NCBI GenBank assembly: GCA_021734905.1
Contig: JAIPIB010000002.1
Coordinates: 117,884-181,883 of the forward strand
Direction: 5' to 3'
Length of the DNA: 64,000 nucleotides
Source: Minisyncoccota bacterium
GTDB taxonomy: Bacteria; Patescibacteria; Paceibacteria; UBA9973; UBA918
Below, piece after piece: positions 41,193-50,016 of this stretch; the stretch's first letter is position 1, and each line of letters begins with the position of its first letter. The position numbers and the translations under genes are program-made. Below the pieces are notes generated by a model. The model searched no databases. It saw only the letters and a list, made by a program, of their open reading frames with translations, and was not told the DNA's origin.

Positions 41193-42605
41193 ATGAATAA
41201 TTCTTATCGACCACGTCGTGATGCGACTTTTGTTCGTACATCGCGACCGTCCAAGCCTTTTAATAATGCACATAGTTCTGGTTCTTCATCACGATCAAGT
41301 GGCCATACAGGCCCACGTGATTCTGGCACAAGAACTCGAAGTACTTCAGATCGTCGTCACTCAGACGGCGGTTCGTTTTCACGTGGCGGAGGTCATTCTC
41401 GTGATGGACAATCAAGCGCACGCCCAGGAGCGCGACGTGTTTTTACACACCAAAGACCGCAACGAAGTAGCGGAGGAGGTAGAGGTGGGCGTGTTCAAAA
41501 GACATTTGATGTCTCTCAATTTATAAATCGAAATCCTGCACCAGTTACTGAAACTGAAGTCTTTGTACCAAAGCATTCGTTTACTGAGTTTGGTCTTGAT
41601 AAAAAACTAGCGTTCACTATTACTTCTTCAGGACTTATTAATCCTACACCAATTCAAGATGAGATTATTCCTCACATTCTTGACGGTAAGGATGTTATTG
41701 GTCTTGCCAATACAGGTACTGGAAAAACGGCGGCATTTCTCATACCACTTATCGATAAAACACTTCGTGAGTACTCGAGACAAACACTTATTCTCACTCC
41801 AACTCGAGAACTTGCAATTCAAATTGAAGTTGAGCTCAATAAAATTTCTAAAGGCTTTAAACTGTATTCAACAACGTGTGTTGGTGGAACAAATATCCGC
41901 CCTCAAATTTATGGCCTCAAACGAAAGAACCATTTCATCATAGGAACTCCAGGGCGTGTTATGGACTTAATTGACCGTGGAGCTCTTCGCCCAGCAGGAA
42001 TTACGACTGTTGTGCTCGATGAGGCGGACAGAATGCTCGATATGGGATTTATCCACGACATGAGAAAAATACTTTCCGGTATCCGTCAGGACCGTGAGAC
42101 ACTCTTTTTCTCAGCTACAATGTCTGAAGACATCAAGAAACTTGTTAATGACTTTCTTAATGACCCTGTTGTTGTTTCTGTCAAAAAGCAAGATATTACT
42201 GCAAGTATCCTTCAAGATGTACTTCATTACGGGCACAGTAATAAATTTGAAACGCTCACTACCCTGCTCGGAAATCCTGAGATGAAGAGAGTTCTCATCT
42301 TTGGTGCAATGAAACACAGCGTTGAAAAACTTTCACAACAGCTTGTTGCACACGGGATTACTGCAGACTCGATACATGGCAACAAGTCTCACCCCCAAAG
42401 ACAACGATCACTTAAAAAGTTCAAAGATGGTAATGCACGAGTACTCGTCGCAACTGACGTTGCAGCACGAGGTATACACGTTGATAATGTTACTCACGTA
42501 ATTAATTACGATCTTCCAGCGACATACGAAGATTATATTCACCGTATTGGACGCACAGGACGTGGTAAAGAAAAAGGAAAAGCAATCACCTTTGTCCAGT
42601 CATAA
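41193..42605 (+). CDS. DEAD-box RNA helicase (RhlE/CsdA-like) with an RS/RG-rich N-terminus
   Basis: ATP-dependent RNA helicase of 470 residues. The first 110 residues are rich in Arg, Ser and Gly (NNSYRPRRDATFVRTSRPSK onward) and probably bind RNA without fixed structure. They precede the core, whereas most DEAD-box proteins carry such tails at the C-terminus. Core motifs are FTEFGLDKKL (Q-motif region), ANTGTGKTAAFLIPL, TPTRELA, TPGRVMDL, DEADRML, SATM, VATDVAARGIHVDNVTHVIN and HRIGRTGRG. It may aid ribosome assembly or mRNA decay. It has a strong promoter, a long structured leader and a terminator, hinting at cold-shock-type control. Confidence 0.94.
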   Translation: MNNSYRPRRDATFVRTSRPSKPFNNAHSSGSSSRSSGHTGPRDSGTRTRSTSDRRHSDGGSFSRGGGHSRDGQSSARPGARRVFTHQRPQRSSGGGRGGRVQKTFDVSQFINRNPAPVTETEVFVPKHSFTEFGLDKKLAFTITSSGLINPTPIQDEIIPHILDGKDVIGLANTGTGKTAAFLIPLIDKTLREYSRQTLILTPTRELAIQIEVELNKISKGFKLYSTTCVGGTNIRPQIYGLKRKNHFIIGTPGRVMDLIDRGALRPAGITTVVLDEADRMLDMGFIHDMRKILSGIRQDRETLFFSATMSEDIKKLVNDFLNDPVVVSVKKQDITASILQDVLHYGHSNKFETLTTLLGNPEMKRVLIFGAMKHSVEKLSQQLVAHGITADSIHGNKSHPQRQRSLKKFKDGNARVLVATDVAARGIHVDNVTHVINYDLPATYEDYIHRIGRTGRGKEKGKAITFVQS

Positions 42606-42608
42606 AGA

Positions 42609-42648
42609 CACTAAAAAAGGCCACACATCCGTGTGGCCTTTTTTAGTG
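42609..42648 (+). terminator. Terminator of the DEAD-box gene
   Basis: 18-bp perfect stem CACTAAAAAAGGCCACAC/GTGTGGCCTTTTTTAGTG with ATCC loop. Confidence 0.95.
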
Positions 42649-42691
42649 TATAAGTAAGAATAAGCATAGACTCTTTGCTATACTGATGCAC

Positions 42692-43189
42692 ATGGAACAG
42701 TTTGATTCAAACGATGTAACTTCTCCCAAAAGCGTCTCTTTCTTATTTCACCTCAGTATGTGGTGGAGAATTTTCTATGGATTTATTCGCATAGTTCTTG
42801 GGTTTATTCTCCTCAACCACATCGGTTCATCATTTACTGATATTTTGACATCTGTCATGGCACATGAAATTGTCCAAGATCCTGCGGATGTTTTATTTCT
42901 ATTTATTTATCAGCTTATTGAAAACCATTCATTTACCGTTACTTACTTTGTTTCCTGTTACCTACTTTTTTGGGGATCTATTGATATTTTTCTCTCATCA
43001 CTTCTCTTAAAACACAAACTTTGGGCGTTCCCTGTAAGTATGGTACTGATAGCTCTTTTTATCGTGTACGGAATTTTCAGACTTACTCATACTCACTCTC
43101 TCGTACTTCTTAGTGTAATTATTGCTGACATAATTATTCTTTATCTTATCCATAAAGAACACTACAACCTCAAGAAATCGATCACCTAA
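42692..43189 (+). CDS. DUF2127-like membrane protein
   Basis: 165 residues from ATG 42692 (MEQFDSNDV). The ATG two codons earlier is less likely, because TATACT (42679-42684) ends 7 nt before the chosen one. Four membrane helices are apparent (about 28-48, 72-100, 105-130, 135-155) with the DUF2127-like layout, including WWRIFYGFIRIVLGFILLNH at the start. The function is unknown. It overlaps the end of the convergent GH18 gene by 8 bp. Confidence 0.75.
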   Translation: MEQFDSNDVTSPKSVSFLFHLSMWWRIFYGFIRIVLGFILLNHIGSSFTDILTSVMAHEIVQDPADVLFLFIYQLIENHSFTVTYFVSCYLLFWGSIDIFLSSLLLKHKLWAFPVSMVLIALFIVYGIFRLTHTHSLVLLSVIIADIIILYLIHKEHYNLKKSIT

Positions 43190-44375
43190 GATACTTCCAC
43201 ACTTTCTGATCCTCCTGCCCATCAATCTTAAAAAGCGCAATACCGCGAAGGTTAAATTCTTTTGCGAGATCAATTTTTTGTTTCATTGCTTCAGCATCTG
43301 AATACGTTGCCATATTAAAAGTAATTGTCTCGCCACTTTTATTTGCATAAGCAAGAGCTCTGGCAGCAATAATATTGCCTTTTGGCGTGTCTTTTGGAAT
43401 CTTGAAAGAGCTTGGCAGTTTTAACAAAGATGATTTAGGGATATAAGTAAAACTCATTTCTCCCGCTCTATTACGAGATGGTTTCACCTTATATTCTTTT
43501 GCAATATCAAGAATTCCGGGGACGTTCAATGCCCCAATTCTCCTGTAGTTTTTATACCAATCAGGTGCGACAGTGACAATGTAATGATGTCCATACGTAG
43601 GGACCCCAAGAAGAATTTTTTCTTTCGGTATATCTTTGAGTGCCAGCTCGACTACTTTCCGAACCCAATCAACATCAGATAATGGCATGTATGGCTGCCC
43701 TGCTTTCTCAGCATTGAGTTTAATGTCAGCTCGCCGTTGGTCGTAGGTCATAAGCTCAACTCGGTCGCAATACTTTGCAATTTCCTTGTAGTCGTTTGCG
43801 TATTCAATAACTTCTGGAATCTCTCGATAAAGTGACTCAGGAGGAGTTCGTGCTTCTACCGTACATGTTAGTAATTTTTTACCAAGCTCGCCTTTCAATT
43901 CTTTTAGAAAGAGTGAGAAATAATTAATGGTCTCAGCTTTTTTTGATTCATAATCGATATCAACGCCATTATACTTTCCTTTCTTAACCATAGCTACAAT
44001 TTCTGATATGTGTGCAGCGCGCAAAACATCATCACTCAAAACAGTATGAATACTTACTCCATCGCTCCACATTACCGTTGGAACTATTTCAACTTTTTTT
44101 CTCTGTGCAGATTTTATAAAATTTTTCCATTCTTTGTCTGAAAGTCCTGCCTGATCGCGGAGCTGACCTTTAGTTGTGACCGTATATGCAAACGGAAAAA
44201 CCCTATCCAAATCTCGCAAGTGTTCCTTTGCATCTTTTATACCTTCGCTGTCACGCCAATACGGAATCCATCCAGAAACTTCCAGTGATCTCTCAGTAGC
44301 TGAAACCCCTGACGGAGTCATAATAGATATGGCTACAAAAAGCGCCACAATGTAGTGTATTTTAAAATGTTTCAT
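43182..44375 (-). CDS. Secreted GH18-family glycoside hydrolase (YaaH/YdhD-like)
   Basis: Likely acts on peptidoglycan or chitin-type glycans outside the cell. The start ATG 44373-44375 is supported by TACGAT (44383-44388, minus) ending 7 nt upstream. A signal peptide covers about residues 1-26 (MKHFKIHYIVALFVAISIMT). The TIM-barrel shows VSGWIPYWRDSEG, the catalytic DxxDxDxE-type motif YNGVDIDYES (Glu as acid), VELMTYDQRR and ILLGVPTYGHHY, and ends RGIALFKIDGQEDQKVW. At 397 residues it has no LysM domains, unlike spore-germination YaaH. Wall remodelling or degradation of host glycans are both possible. Confidence 0.9.
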   Translation of the reverse strand: MKHFKIHYIVALFVAISIMTPSGVSATERSLEVSGWIPYWRDSEGIKDAKEHLRDLDRVFPFAYTVTTKGQLRDQAGLSDKEWKNFIKSAQRKKVEIVPTVMWSDGVSIHTVLSDDVLRAAHISEIVAMVKKGKYNGVDIDYESKKAETINYFSLFLKELKGELGKKLLTCTVEARTPPESLYREIPEVIEYANDYKEIAKYCDRVELMTYDQRRADIKLNAEKAGQPYMPLSDVDWVRKVVELALKDIPKEKILLGVPTYGHHYIVTVAPDWYKNYRRIGALNVPGILDIAKEYKVKPSRNRAGEMSFTYIPKSSLLKLPSSFKIPKDTPKGNIIAARALAYANKSGETITFNMATYSDAEAMKQKIDLAKEFNLRGIALFKIDGQEDQKVWKYLR

Positions 44376-44456
44376 ATTCGTCATCGTATCTGTATGGAGA
44401 CGATAATTCACACTAAACCTTACAAAATAAGCCGAAAATTAACTGTTTATAAACCA

Positions 44457-44485
44457 TAGACACTACGAATTTTCTGTTATATACT
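44457..44485 (+). promoter_or_regulatory. Promoter of the 44545 gene
   Basis: TAGACA (44457-44462), a 17-nt spacer and TATACT (44480-44485), followed by a leader with GGGGGAT 7 nt before the ATG. Confidence 0.7.
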
Positions 44486-44544
44486 ACCAGTCTCAAGGAT
44501 TGGGCCTTGGGATGTTCTTAACTTATGTTATGGGGGATTCACAG

Positions 44545-44850
44545 ATGACGAAAAAGCAGGTAGCCGGGCATAATGAGAAGCTTGCTGAAATCAAGCTCAC
44601 AATATCAAAATGGCTGGCGGACAAGAAGGAACTTGGGCATGCGGTTTGTTTCGCAGAATCAGGCTTCCAAATTGTCTTTGGTTGCAAAAAGTCAAAACCG
44701 AGACATGTAAAACGTGTCCTTACCGACGTGGAAAAAAAAGAAATCCAGAGGTTTGTCAAAATGCTCTGCGATATGTTCACGTTGGTAGTCGACGAAGTCA
44801 AGAAGTTTACCAACGACTTCCGAATGAGATTCGTGTTGGTCGAAGCGTAA
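44545..44850 (+). CDS. Unknown small soluble protein
   Basis: 101 residues from ATG 44545 (MTKKQVAGHNEKLAEIKLTI). The upstream start at 44500 is rejected because the Shine-Dalgarno GGGGGAT lies inside it. A helical N-terminus, a central KPRHVKRVLTDVEKKEIQRF helix and a basic C-terminus are visible, with three cysteines (VCFAES, GCKK, MLCDM). The family is unknown. It has a private promoter, leader and terminator, in the style of the other isolated accessory genes here. Confidence 0.6.
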   Translation: MTKKQVAGHNEKLAEIKLTISKWLADKKELGHAVCFAESGFQIVFGCKKSKPRHVKRVLTDVEKKEIQRFVKMLCDMFTLVVDEVKKFTNDFRMRFVLVEA

Positions 44851-44872
44851 CGAGACCAACCCCAACAGACAC

Positions 44873-44900
44873 GGCGACCTTCCCCAAGGTCGCCTTTCTT
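44873..44900 (+). terminator. Terminator of the 44545 gene
   Basis: GGCGACCTT/AAGGTCGCC with CCCC loop, then TTTCTTATT. Confidence 0.9.
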
Positions 44901-44932
44901 ATTATCTACCCCTGAACTATTTTTTAATGCAA

Positions 44933-46897
44933 CTATGAAAGCTCCTTATGTCTTTGCATATACCTATCGAGCGTAATGACAAACTCAGCATGGCTCCAGA
45001 CGAGAGGCGACGTTGAAAGATGTTCACCAGTATGAGGATTAATTTGTTCTGGAAGAATTCCACTCTGTGATGCTCTGTCGCGTACCCATAAAAGAATTCC
45101 ATATGGTTTTTCAAGATCTTTCCGTGAACGTGCAGCTTTAATATAATACTGGGCAATCCAGAGTGTTGTGATACACCAAGCATTTGGCGGTGCTTCGAGC
45201 GATGTCCTGTAGTAGTTATCCCCCTCGTATCGCATAAATCCACCATACGAAGTTGGTACCTTGAGCTTTTCTTCGATTACATTAAGAGAATTGGCCACAC
45301 GAATATCTTGGACGTCAAGAACGCCAAAATTTATGATTCCATGGAGACTACTGATATCAATGGTTGTGTCGCGAACAATCTTTCCATTATCTTGTCTCAC
45401 TAGTTTAATAAAACATTTTTGTTCAACATCATATAAATACGTAAGTATTGCATGTTTTATCTTTTCTGCAGCTGTACGATACTTTTCAGCATTACTCCGT
45501 TTTCCCAGAAGTGTCGAGATTTGAGCTGCACTGTTGAGTGCTCCATATATTACTGAAGCTGAATATGTGGACGAGCCAAACTTCTCTTCCCAGAGGTCAT
45601 ATGAGCTTGCAGGAAGCCCTGTCTCACGATCAATATACGAACACATAAAATCAGAAGCTGGTTCGATAAAAGGATCATACAATGACTCTATAAACTCCAA
45701 GTCTTTTACCTGTTCATAGTGTTTTAAAAGCATATACACAGGCAGAGCTGTTTCATCCTCTTGGATTGGTAGCTCATACATCCCGTCGCGAACCCATGGG
45801 TGCCACGAACTTCCGAGAACTCCATCGACTCTATATTTATGCATAAGGTATCCATCGCCTTCGAGAAGTTTTGCTATGAAAGCGTAAAAGCTCTTTGCTG
45901 TATCGAAATAGCCAGCACGATCAAGTGCATGTGCACTAATAGCTGCGTCTCGTGGCCATACGTAACTATAGGTATCTCGCCCCTGATTAAGAACATCGGA
46001 ATCTGAAGAGGCAATAATTCCTCCTCGATTATCTGCATGCATACGAATAACCAGAAGTGCGCGATAGTATAAAAATTTAAGAGCCGGCTCAACACTTGAA
46101 AAATCTTTGGACTCTTTATGTGTCCATGCGTGCCAATAATTTCGAGCAGACACCATGAGTCGTTCCGGAGTTTCACTCAGTACAGTGTGATGAAGGGACT
46201 GTGCCTCAGCTATTGTTCTTCCTGCAGTAATCCAATAATAAACTGGCACGGACGCACCTCCATCAATCGCATGAGTAATACCTATAACTGAATCGACCGA
46301 ACCGTGTTCAATTGGGTTCATTGAAAGTTCACCGTCCTCTGCATCAGTATAGGTTCCCTCCTTTCCTTCAATACCAAAAAGCCCAATACTATAACGTTCA
46401 AAAGATTTGTCGTTGCAGAGTGCATGAACAAGAAATGCCTCATGTCCCTTGTAGTGTATTACCGAGCCAACTCGTGGATCGTAAAACGCAGTGTCGCCAC
46501 GACGTGATTCAGAAATACGAAATTCTTGCCCAAAAAATATTTTAACTGTTCGTGTCTCATTTCTTTCACTTGTAACAAGTATCTTTCGTAAAAAAAGATC
46601 CCGTTCATTGTGAACAATGCTAGTTATATTGAGTGAAATTCCAAGCTCATTGTTTCGCGCTGTTATAACATCAAGAATACTATCTTGATCTGGTGTTGTC
46701 GTTACTTCCCACGAATCATGAGAAAGCCACCTCAATGTTCCATCAATCCAAATACCAATTCGATGAACATATGATCCACTGGCACCACTAACATGATTTG
46801 AGTGTCCAGCATACGGAAAATAAAAATCACGCACCTGACCACGAGAGTCAATGCCTACTAACAGGTTTCCATTTCCAACAGTAATAGCGCGTGACAT
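44933..46897 (-). CDS. GH15 glucoamylase-like glucan 1,4-alpha-glucosidase
   Basis: Releases glucose from the non-reducing ends of alpha-glucans; no signal peptide, so cytosolic. An N-terminal beta-sandwich domain (about 1-250, GNGNLLVGIDSRGQVRDFYF) is followed by an (alpha/alpha)6 barrel. It carries SYVWPRDAAISAHALDRAGY, YDLWEEKFGSSTYSASVIYG (acid Glu) and GILPEQINPHTG (base Glu). The length of 654 is normal for prokaryotic GH15 enzymes. It is the last gene of a GT4-GH57-unknown-GH15 operon, 4 nt after the preceding gene. An alternative specificity, such as trehalose or dextran, cannot be excluded. Confidence 0.93.
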   Translation of the reverse strand: MSRAITVGNGNLLVGIDSRGQVRDFYFPYAGHSNHVSGASGSYVHRIGIWIDGTLRWLSHDSWEVTTTPDQDSILDVITARNNELGISLNITSIVHNERDLFLRKILVTSERNETRTVKIFFGQEFRISESRRGDTAFYDPRVGSVIHYKGHEAFLVHALCNDKSFERYSIGLFGIEGKEGTYTDAEDGELSMNPIEHGSVDSVIGITHAIDGGASVPVYYWITAGRTIAEAQSLHHTVLSETPERLMVSARNYWHAWTHKESKDFSSVEPALKFLYYRALLVIRMHADNRGGIIASSDSDVLNQGRDTYSYVWPRDAAISAHALDRAGYFDTAKSFYAFIAKLLEGDGYLMHKYRVDGVLGSSWHPWVRDGMYELPIQEDETALPVYMLLKHYEQVKDLEFIESLYDPFIEPASDFMCSYIDRETGLPASSYDLWEEKFGSSTYSASVIYGALNSAAQISTLLGKRSNAEKYRTAAEKIKHAILTYLYDVEQKCFIKLVRQDNGKIVRDTTIDISSLHGIINFGVLDVQDIRVANSLNVIEEKLKVPTSYGGFMRYEGDNYYRTSLEAPPNAWCITTLWIAQYYIKAARSRKDLEKPYGILLWVRDRASQSGILPEQINPHTGEHLSTSPLVWSHAEFVITLDRYMQRHKELS

Positions 46898-46901
46898 ACG
46901 A

Positions 46902-47270
46902 CTAAATATCGTAAATCTTGAGTCGAGTTACGACAACGGTTCGAGCTGCACTTTGTTTCTTTACTTTTCTAAGACTTGCAGCGAGCTCAGTATCACCAAG
47001 GACAAATTCAACCCAGTCAGCAAAATCATTTTTTTCGGACGTTACATGATTTCCAAAAACTGCCTCATCCATCGTGTCAAAAAGACTTTTAAGTTCAACA
47101 AGGTTCGAGACAATTGTGCCATCAGTTGTCCAAAAACATTGCTCACCTCCAGCACAAACGAGAACACGTTTTGCTTTTTTGAGGTTTCTTTTTGTTGCTG
47201 CTTTCTGTACTACCGCCTTTTTTGCTACTGTTCCACTTTTTCCCTTCACTGCTTTTTTAATTGTTGTCAT
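46902..47270 (-). CDS. Small protein of the glucan operon (DUF5752-like)
   Basis: 122 residues. A basic Lys/Ala-rich N-terminal extension (1-34) is followed by a domain beginning VLVCAGGEQCFWTTDGTIVS and continuing NLVELKSLFDTMDEAVFGNH. It includes FADWVEFVLGDTELAASLRK. This pattern (F-x-TxxG-x4-NL-x-EL, a lone His, then FxxWV) recalls DUF5752 proteins found beside GH57 and glucan genes; the match is by memory and moderate. No enzymatic motif is seen. It could be a regulatory or scaffolding subunit. It lies between GH57 and GH15 with gaps of 17 and 4 nt, so it is co-transcribed. Confidence 0.65.
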   Translation of the reverse strand: MTTIKKAVKGKSGTVAKKAVVQKAATKRNLKKAKRVLVCAGGEQCFWTTDGTIVSNLVELKSLFDTMDEAVFGNHVTSEKNDFADWVEFVLGDTELAASLRKVKKQSAARTVVVTRLKIYDI

Positions 47271-47287
47271 AAGAACATAATGAACTG

Positions 47288-48610
47288 TTAAGACGGTTGG
47301 GCACCCAGCCGTCGTTTAATAAATGGTAACCGGCCAAGCAGTCGCATAATCCATGCAACAAATCTTACCCAAAGACCTTTTGGTTTTGGTGGCTTGAATA
47401 CCTCCTCCTCTCGCAACATTTCCGTCACCCTTAATTGTAAATCACTCATGGCATTCATGAAAGCGATATACGCATCATATGGGGATTCGTACGGACTAAA
47501 GTACGCATGAACATCACCATCATTAGACCACTTAGTACACATGTAGTAGAAATGGTCAGACGTTTGAAGCCTTCTCCAGATTTCAATGAGATCTGAGTTT
47601 TTTGTTTTCATGACTTCATCCTCCATTCGATAGATGGATGCTATTGCATCTTTTTGAATATCGTTCCCTGTCCATGCAGTAAGATCACGGTCTGTATCAG
47701 CCCATGTAAGTATATGTGGGACATCTATTTCTCCTACTGATGGATATGAAAGAATAGTTTCAGTTGGTGTTTTAAAACTGGTATCACCATGTTGTAGTAA
47801 TGCTGACGGAAGAGCTCGGAGAAAGTCAAAAATACCCGTATCTTCCCATTGGTGCTCACCAAAGGTTTCAAAGTCCATAAAAAGATTAATCGTGTGCCCG
47901 TCGCCATGGTGTGCATGTATCCATTTTGCGTAAGTCGACACGTCAAGTGGCCAACTTCCCCACCCTTGGTTACCAAATCGAAACGCAATATCATCAGAAA
48001 GTTTGTAATTCTTTAAAAGCACCTTGATGCGCGAACATCCTTTTGGTTGGTATACATAGTTGGGACTCCTCCATCCAAGAACGGGGTCCCACCCCTCAGC
48101 CATAATCCCGAGGTAGCCATTTTCCTCGCACCAGACAGCCAGATCGTTCGTATATGAAAGCTCTGTATTTCGAAATACCTTCGGTTTTACACCAAACAAA
48201 TCAAAGATCTTCTTTTGATGGTGCGCCACTTGTCGCTCAAATTCTGGACGTGAATAAAAGAATGCGAGTGAATGGTAATAGGTGTCTGCAAGAATTTCTA
48301 CACGTCCTGTTGCAACGAGTTTTTGAAAAGCCACGAGCACTTCAGGTGCATATAATTCAAATTGATCAAGTACAGTTCCGGAAAAAGAAAGTGAGAATCG
48401 AAATTCAGGATGCTGGTTCAACAATTCATACAATATTGCTGTCGTAGGAAGGTATGACTTTTCAGCAACCTTCCGAAGTATTTTTCCATTATTGAGATCA
48501 GTATCATCGCTCGCATTAAAATATTCATTATCGTGACCTATATCAAAAATACTATATCGCTTAATGCGGTGTGGCTGGTGAACGTGAAAATATGGGCATA
48601 CAGTAAGCAT
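47288..48610 (-). CDS. GH57-family alpha-amylase or glucan-branching enzyme
   Basis: 440 residues. GH57 conserved regions are visible: HVHQPHR (region 1, residues 9-15), the KVFRNTELSYTNDLAVW segment with region-2-type residues, GYLGIMAEGWDPVLGWRSPN (around the catalytic Glu) and FMDFETFGEHQWEDTGIFDF (region 4, catalytic Asp). The C-terminal extension is Pro/Lys/Arg-rich with amphipathic helices. The enzyme cleaves or rearranges alpha-1,4-glucan; 4-alpha-glucanotransferase, amylase and branching activities cannot be told apart by eye. Its ATG lies 10 bp after the GT4 stop. Confidence 0.9.
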   Translation of the reverse strand: MLTVCPYFHVHQPHRIKRYSIFDIGHDNEYFNASDDTDLNNGKILRKVAEKSYLPTTAILYELLNQHPEFRFSLSFSGTVLDQFELYAPEVLVAFQKLVATGRVEILADTYYHSLAFFYSRPEFERQVAHHQKKIFDLFGVKPKVFRNTELSYTNDLAVWCEENGYLGIMAEGWDPVLGWRSPNYVYQPKGCSRIKVLLKNYKLSDDIAFRFGNQGWGSWPLDVSTYAKWIHAHHGDGHTINLFMDFETFGEHQWEDTGIFDFLRALPSALLQHGDTSFKTPTETILSYPSVGEIDVPHILTWADTDRDLTAWTGNDIQKDAIASIYRMEDEVMKTKNSDLIEIWRRLQTSDHFYYMCTKWSNDGDVHAYFSPYESPYDAYIAFMNAMSDLQLRVTEMLREEEVFKPPKPKGLWVRFVAWIMRLLGRLPFIKRRLGAQPS

Positions 48611-48620
48611 ATGTAATATG

Positions 48621-49856
48621 TTATATCTCTCGCCTGAACAAAGCTAGTAATTTATAATACAGATCTATGACCTTTCGTGCCGCGCGATTCCAGGTGAGTT
48701 TCAAAACCTCTTTCTGCCCCTCCTGAACTAGTTGCTTATTCATCGTCTCGTATCGCAAAACGGCAATAATTTTGTTTGCCATTTCATCAATATCCCAGAA
48801 ATCTACTTTGAGCACATGCGTAAGGACCTCGGCAACACCTGACTGCTTTGAGATCAAAGCTGGAGTCCCTTGCTGAATAGCTTCAAGTGGAACGAGTCCG
48901 AAAGGTTCAGAAACTGACGGCATAACCAAAAGATCTGCACTCTGATACATTCGATCGCGCTCATCTTCCCATAAAGCACCTGCAAAAATTACATTTTTTG
49001 ACAATCCTAGAGCACCCACGAGATGCATTATTTCATGTTCCATATCACCCCACCCTGAAATAACAAATATGATGTTTGGATCATGGTCAACAACTTTTCG
49101 TGCTGCACGGATAAAATAATCAACACCTTTCTGGATTGTAATGCGACCATGATAAAAAACAATTTTTTTTCCCTGAGCCTTCAATTCTGCAAGAGCTGGA
49201 GCAAATAATTTGACTTCTTGTGGTTTAATCCCATTATGGACGACTTCTATCTTTTCTGGATTGATATTATATCGATTCACAATAATGTTTCGAGTGTAGT
49301 TGCTTATGGCAACGATAGAATCTGCGTCATTAAAAGCCCTCCTTTCTATCTCATACACATAAGGGTCTACAAATTCACTCGCAGCTTGATCAAATGACGT
49401 CGCATGAACATGGAGAACAAGGGGTTTTCCACTTGCAAGCTTTGCCTTCTGGCCTGCTAAGTACGATGTCCAGTCGTGTGCATGAATGAGATCAAAATTC
49501 TCAGTTTGAGCAATTGCATACGCAGCGTCAGCATATCGACACACCTCCTCAAGAATCGTTCGTGAAAAACGAACCCGTGTACCATCTGCCAGAAACATCT
49601 CAATAAATGAGTGTGCGCTCTGATATGGAACAAGTACCGAATCAACACGATAAACAGAACGAGGTGCATTGTGTGCGAAATCAGCAAAAAGAAATTGATT
49701 GTTACCTATCGTGGTCTGCTTCCTTGGGAGCACAAAAATAACCTCAATGCCTTCGCTGTTGAGTTCTTCAGTTAGACCATGGCACGCTACACCAAGCCCT
49801 CCGTTTCTCATTGGTGGATAATCCCACCCAAATGTCAAAATTCGCATGTACGACAA
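48621..49856 (-). CDS. GT4 glycosyltransferase (glycogen-synthase-like)
   Basis: 411 residues with GT-B fold. The N-terminus GWDYPPMRNGGLGVACHGLT carries the nucleotide-sugar-binding GGLG loop of starch/glycogen synthases. Then come VLHVHATSFDQAASEFVDPY and YHGRITIQKGVDYFI. The E-x7-E motif is in SEPFGLVPLEAIQQGTPALI. It is the first gene of the glucan operon and probably builds an alpha-glucan that GH57 and GH15 process. The donor (ADP- or UDP-glucose) is unknown. Sucrose- or trehalose-type transferases are alternatives. Confidence 0.9.
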   Translation of the reverse strand: MSYMRILTFGWDYPPMRNGGLGVACHGLTEELNSEGIEVIFVLPRKQTTIGNNQFLFADFAHNAPRSVYRVDSVLVPYQSAHSFIEMFLADGTRVRFSRTILEEVCRYADAAYAIAQTENFDLIHAHDWTSYLAGQKAKLASGKPLVLHVHATSFDQAASEFVDPYVYEIERRAFNDADSIVAISNYTRNIIVNRYNINPEKIEVVHNGIKPQEVKLFAPALAELKAQGKKIVFYHGRITIQKGVDYFIRAARKVVDHDPNIIFVISGWGDMEHEIMHLVGALGLSKNVIFAGALWEDERDRMYQSADLLVMPSVSEPFGLVPLEAIQQGTPALISKQSGVAEVLTHVLKVDFWDIDEMANKIIAVLRYETMNKQLVQEGQKEVLKLTWNRAARKVIDLYYKLLALFRREI

Positions 49857-50016
49857 AGCTGTACTTCTTGAATCAAACTGCGACGACAGATGACACTACA
49901 GTATCAGTACAGACTACACCATATTAACACGAGCATTACATTTTTTTCATGAGTAAAAATGCGTCTGAGGTGCATAAGTCACACTGTTTTTCAAAAAATG
50001 GTATAACGGTAAGATT

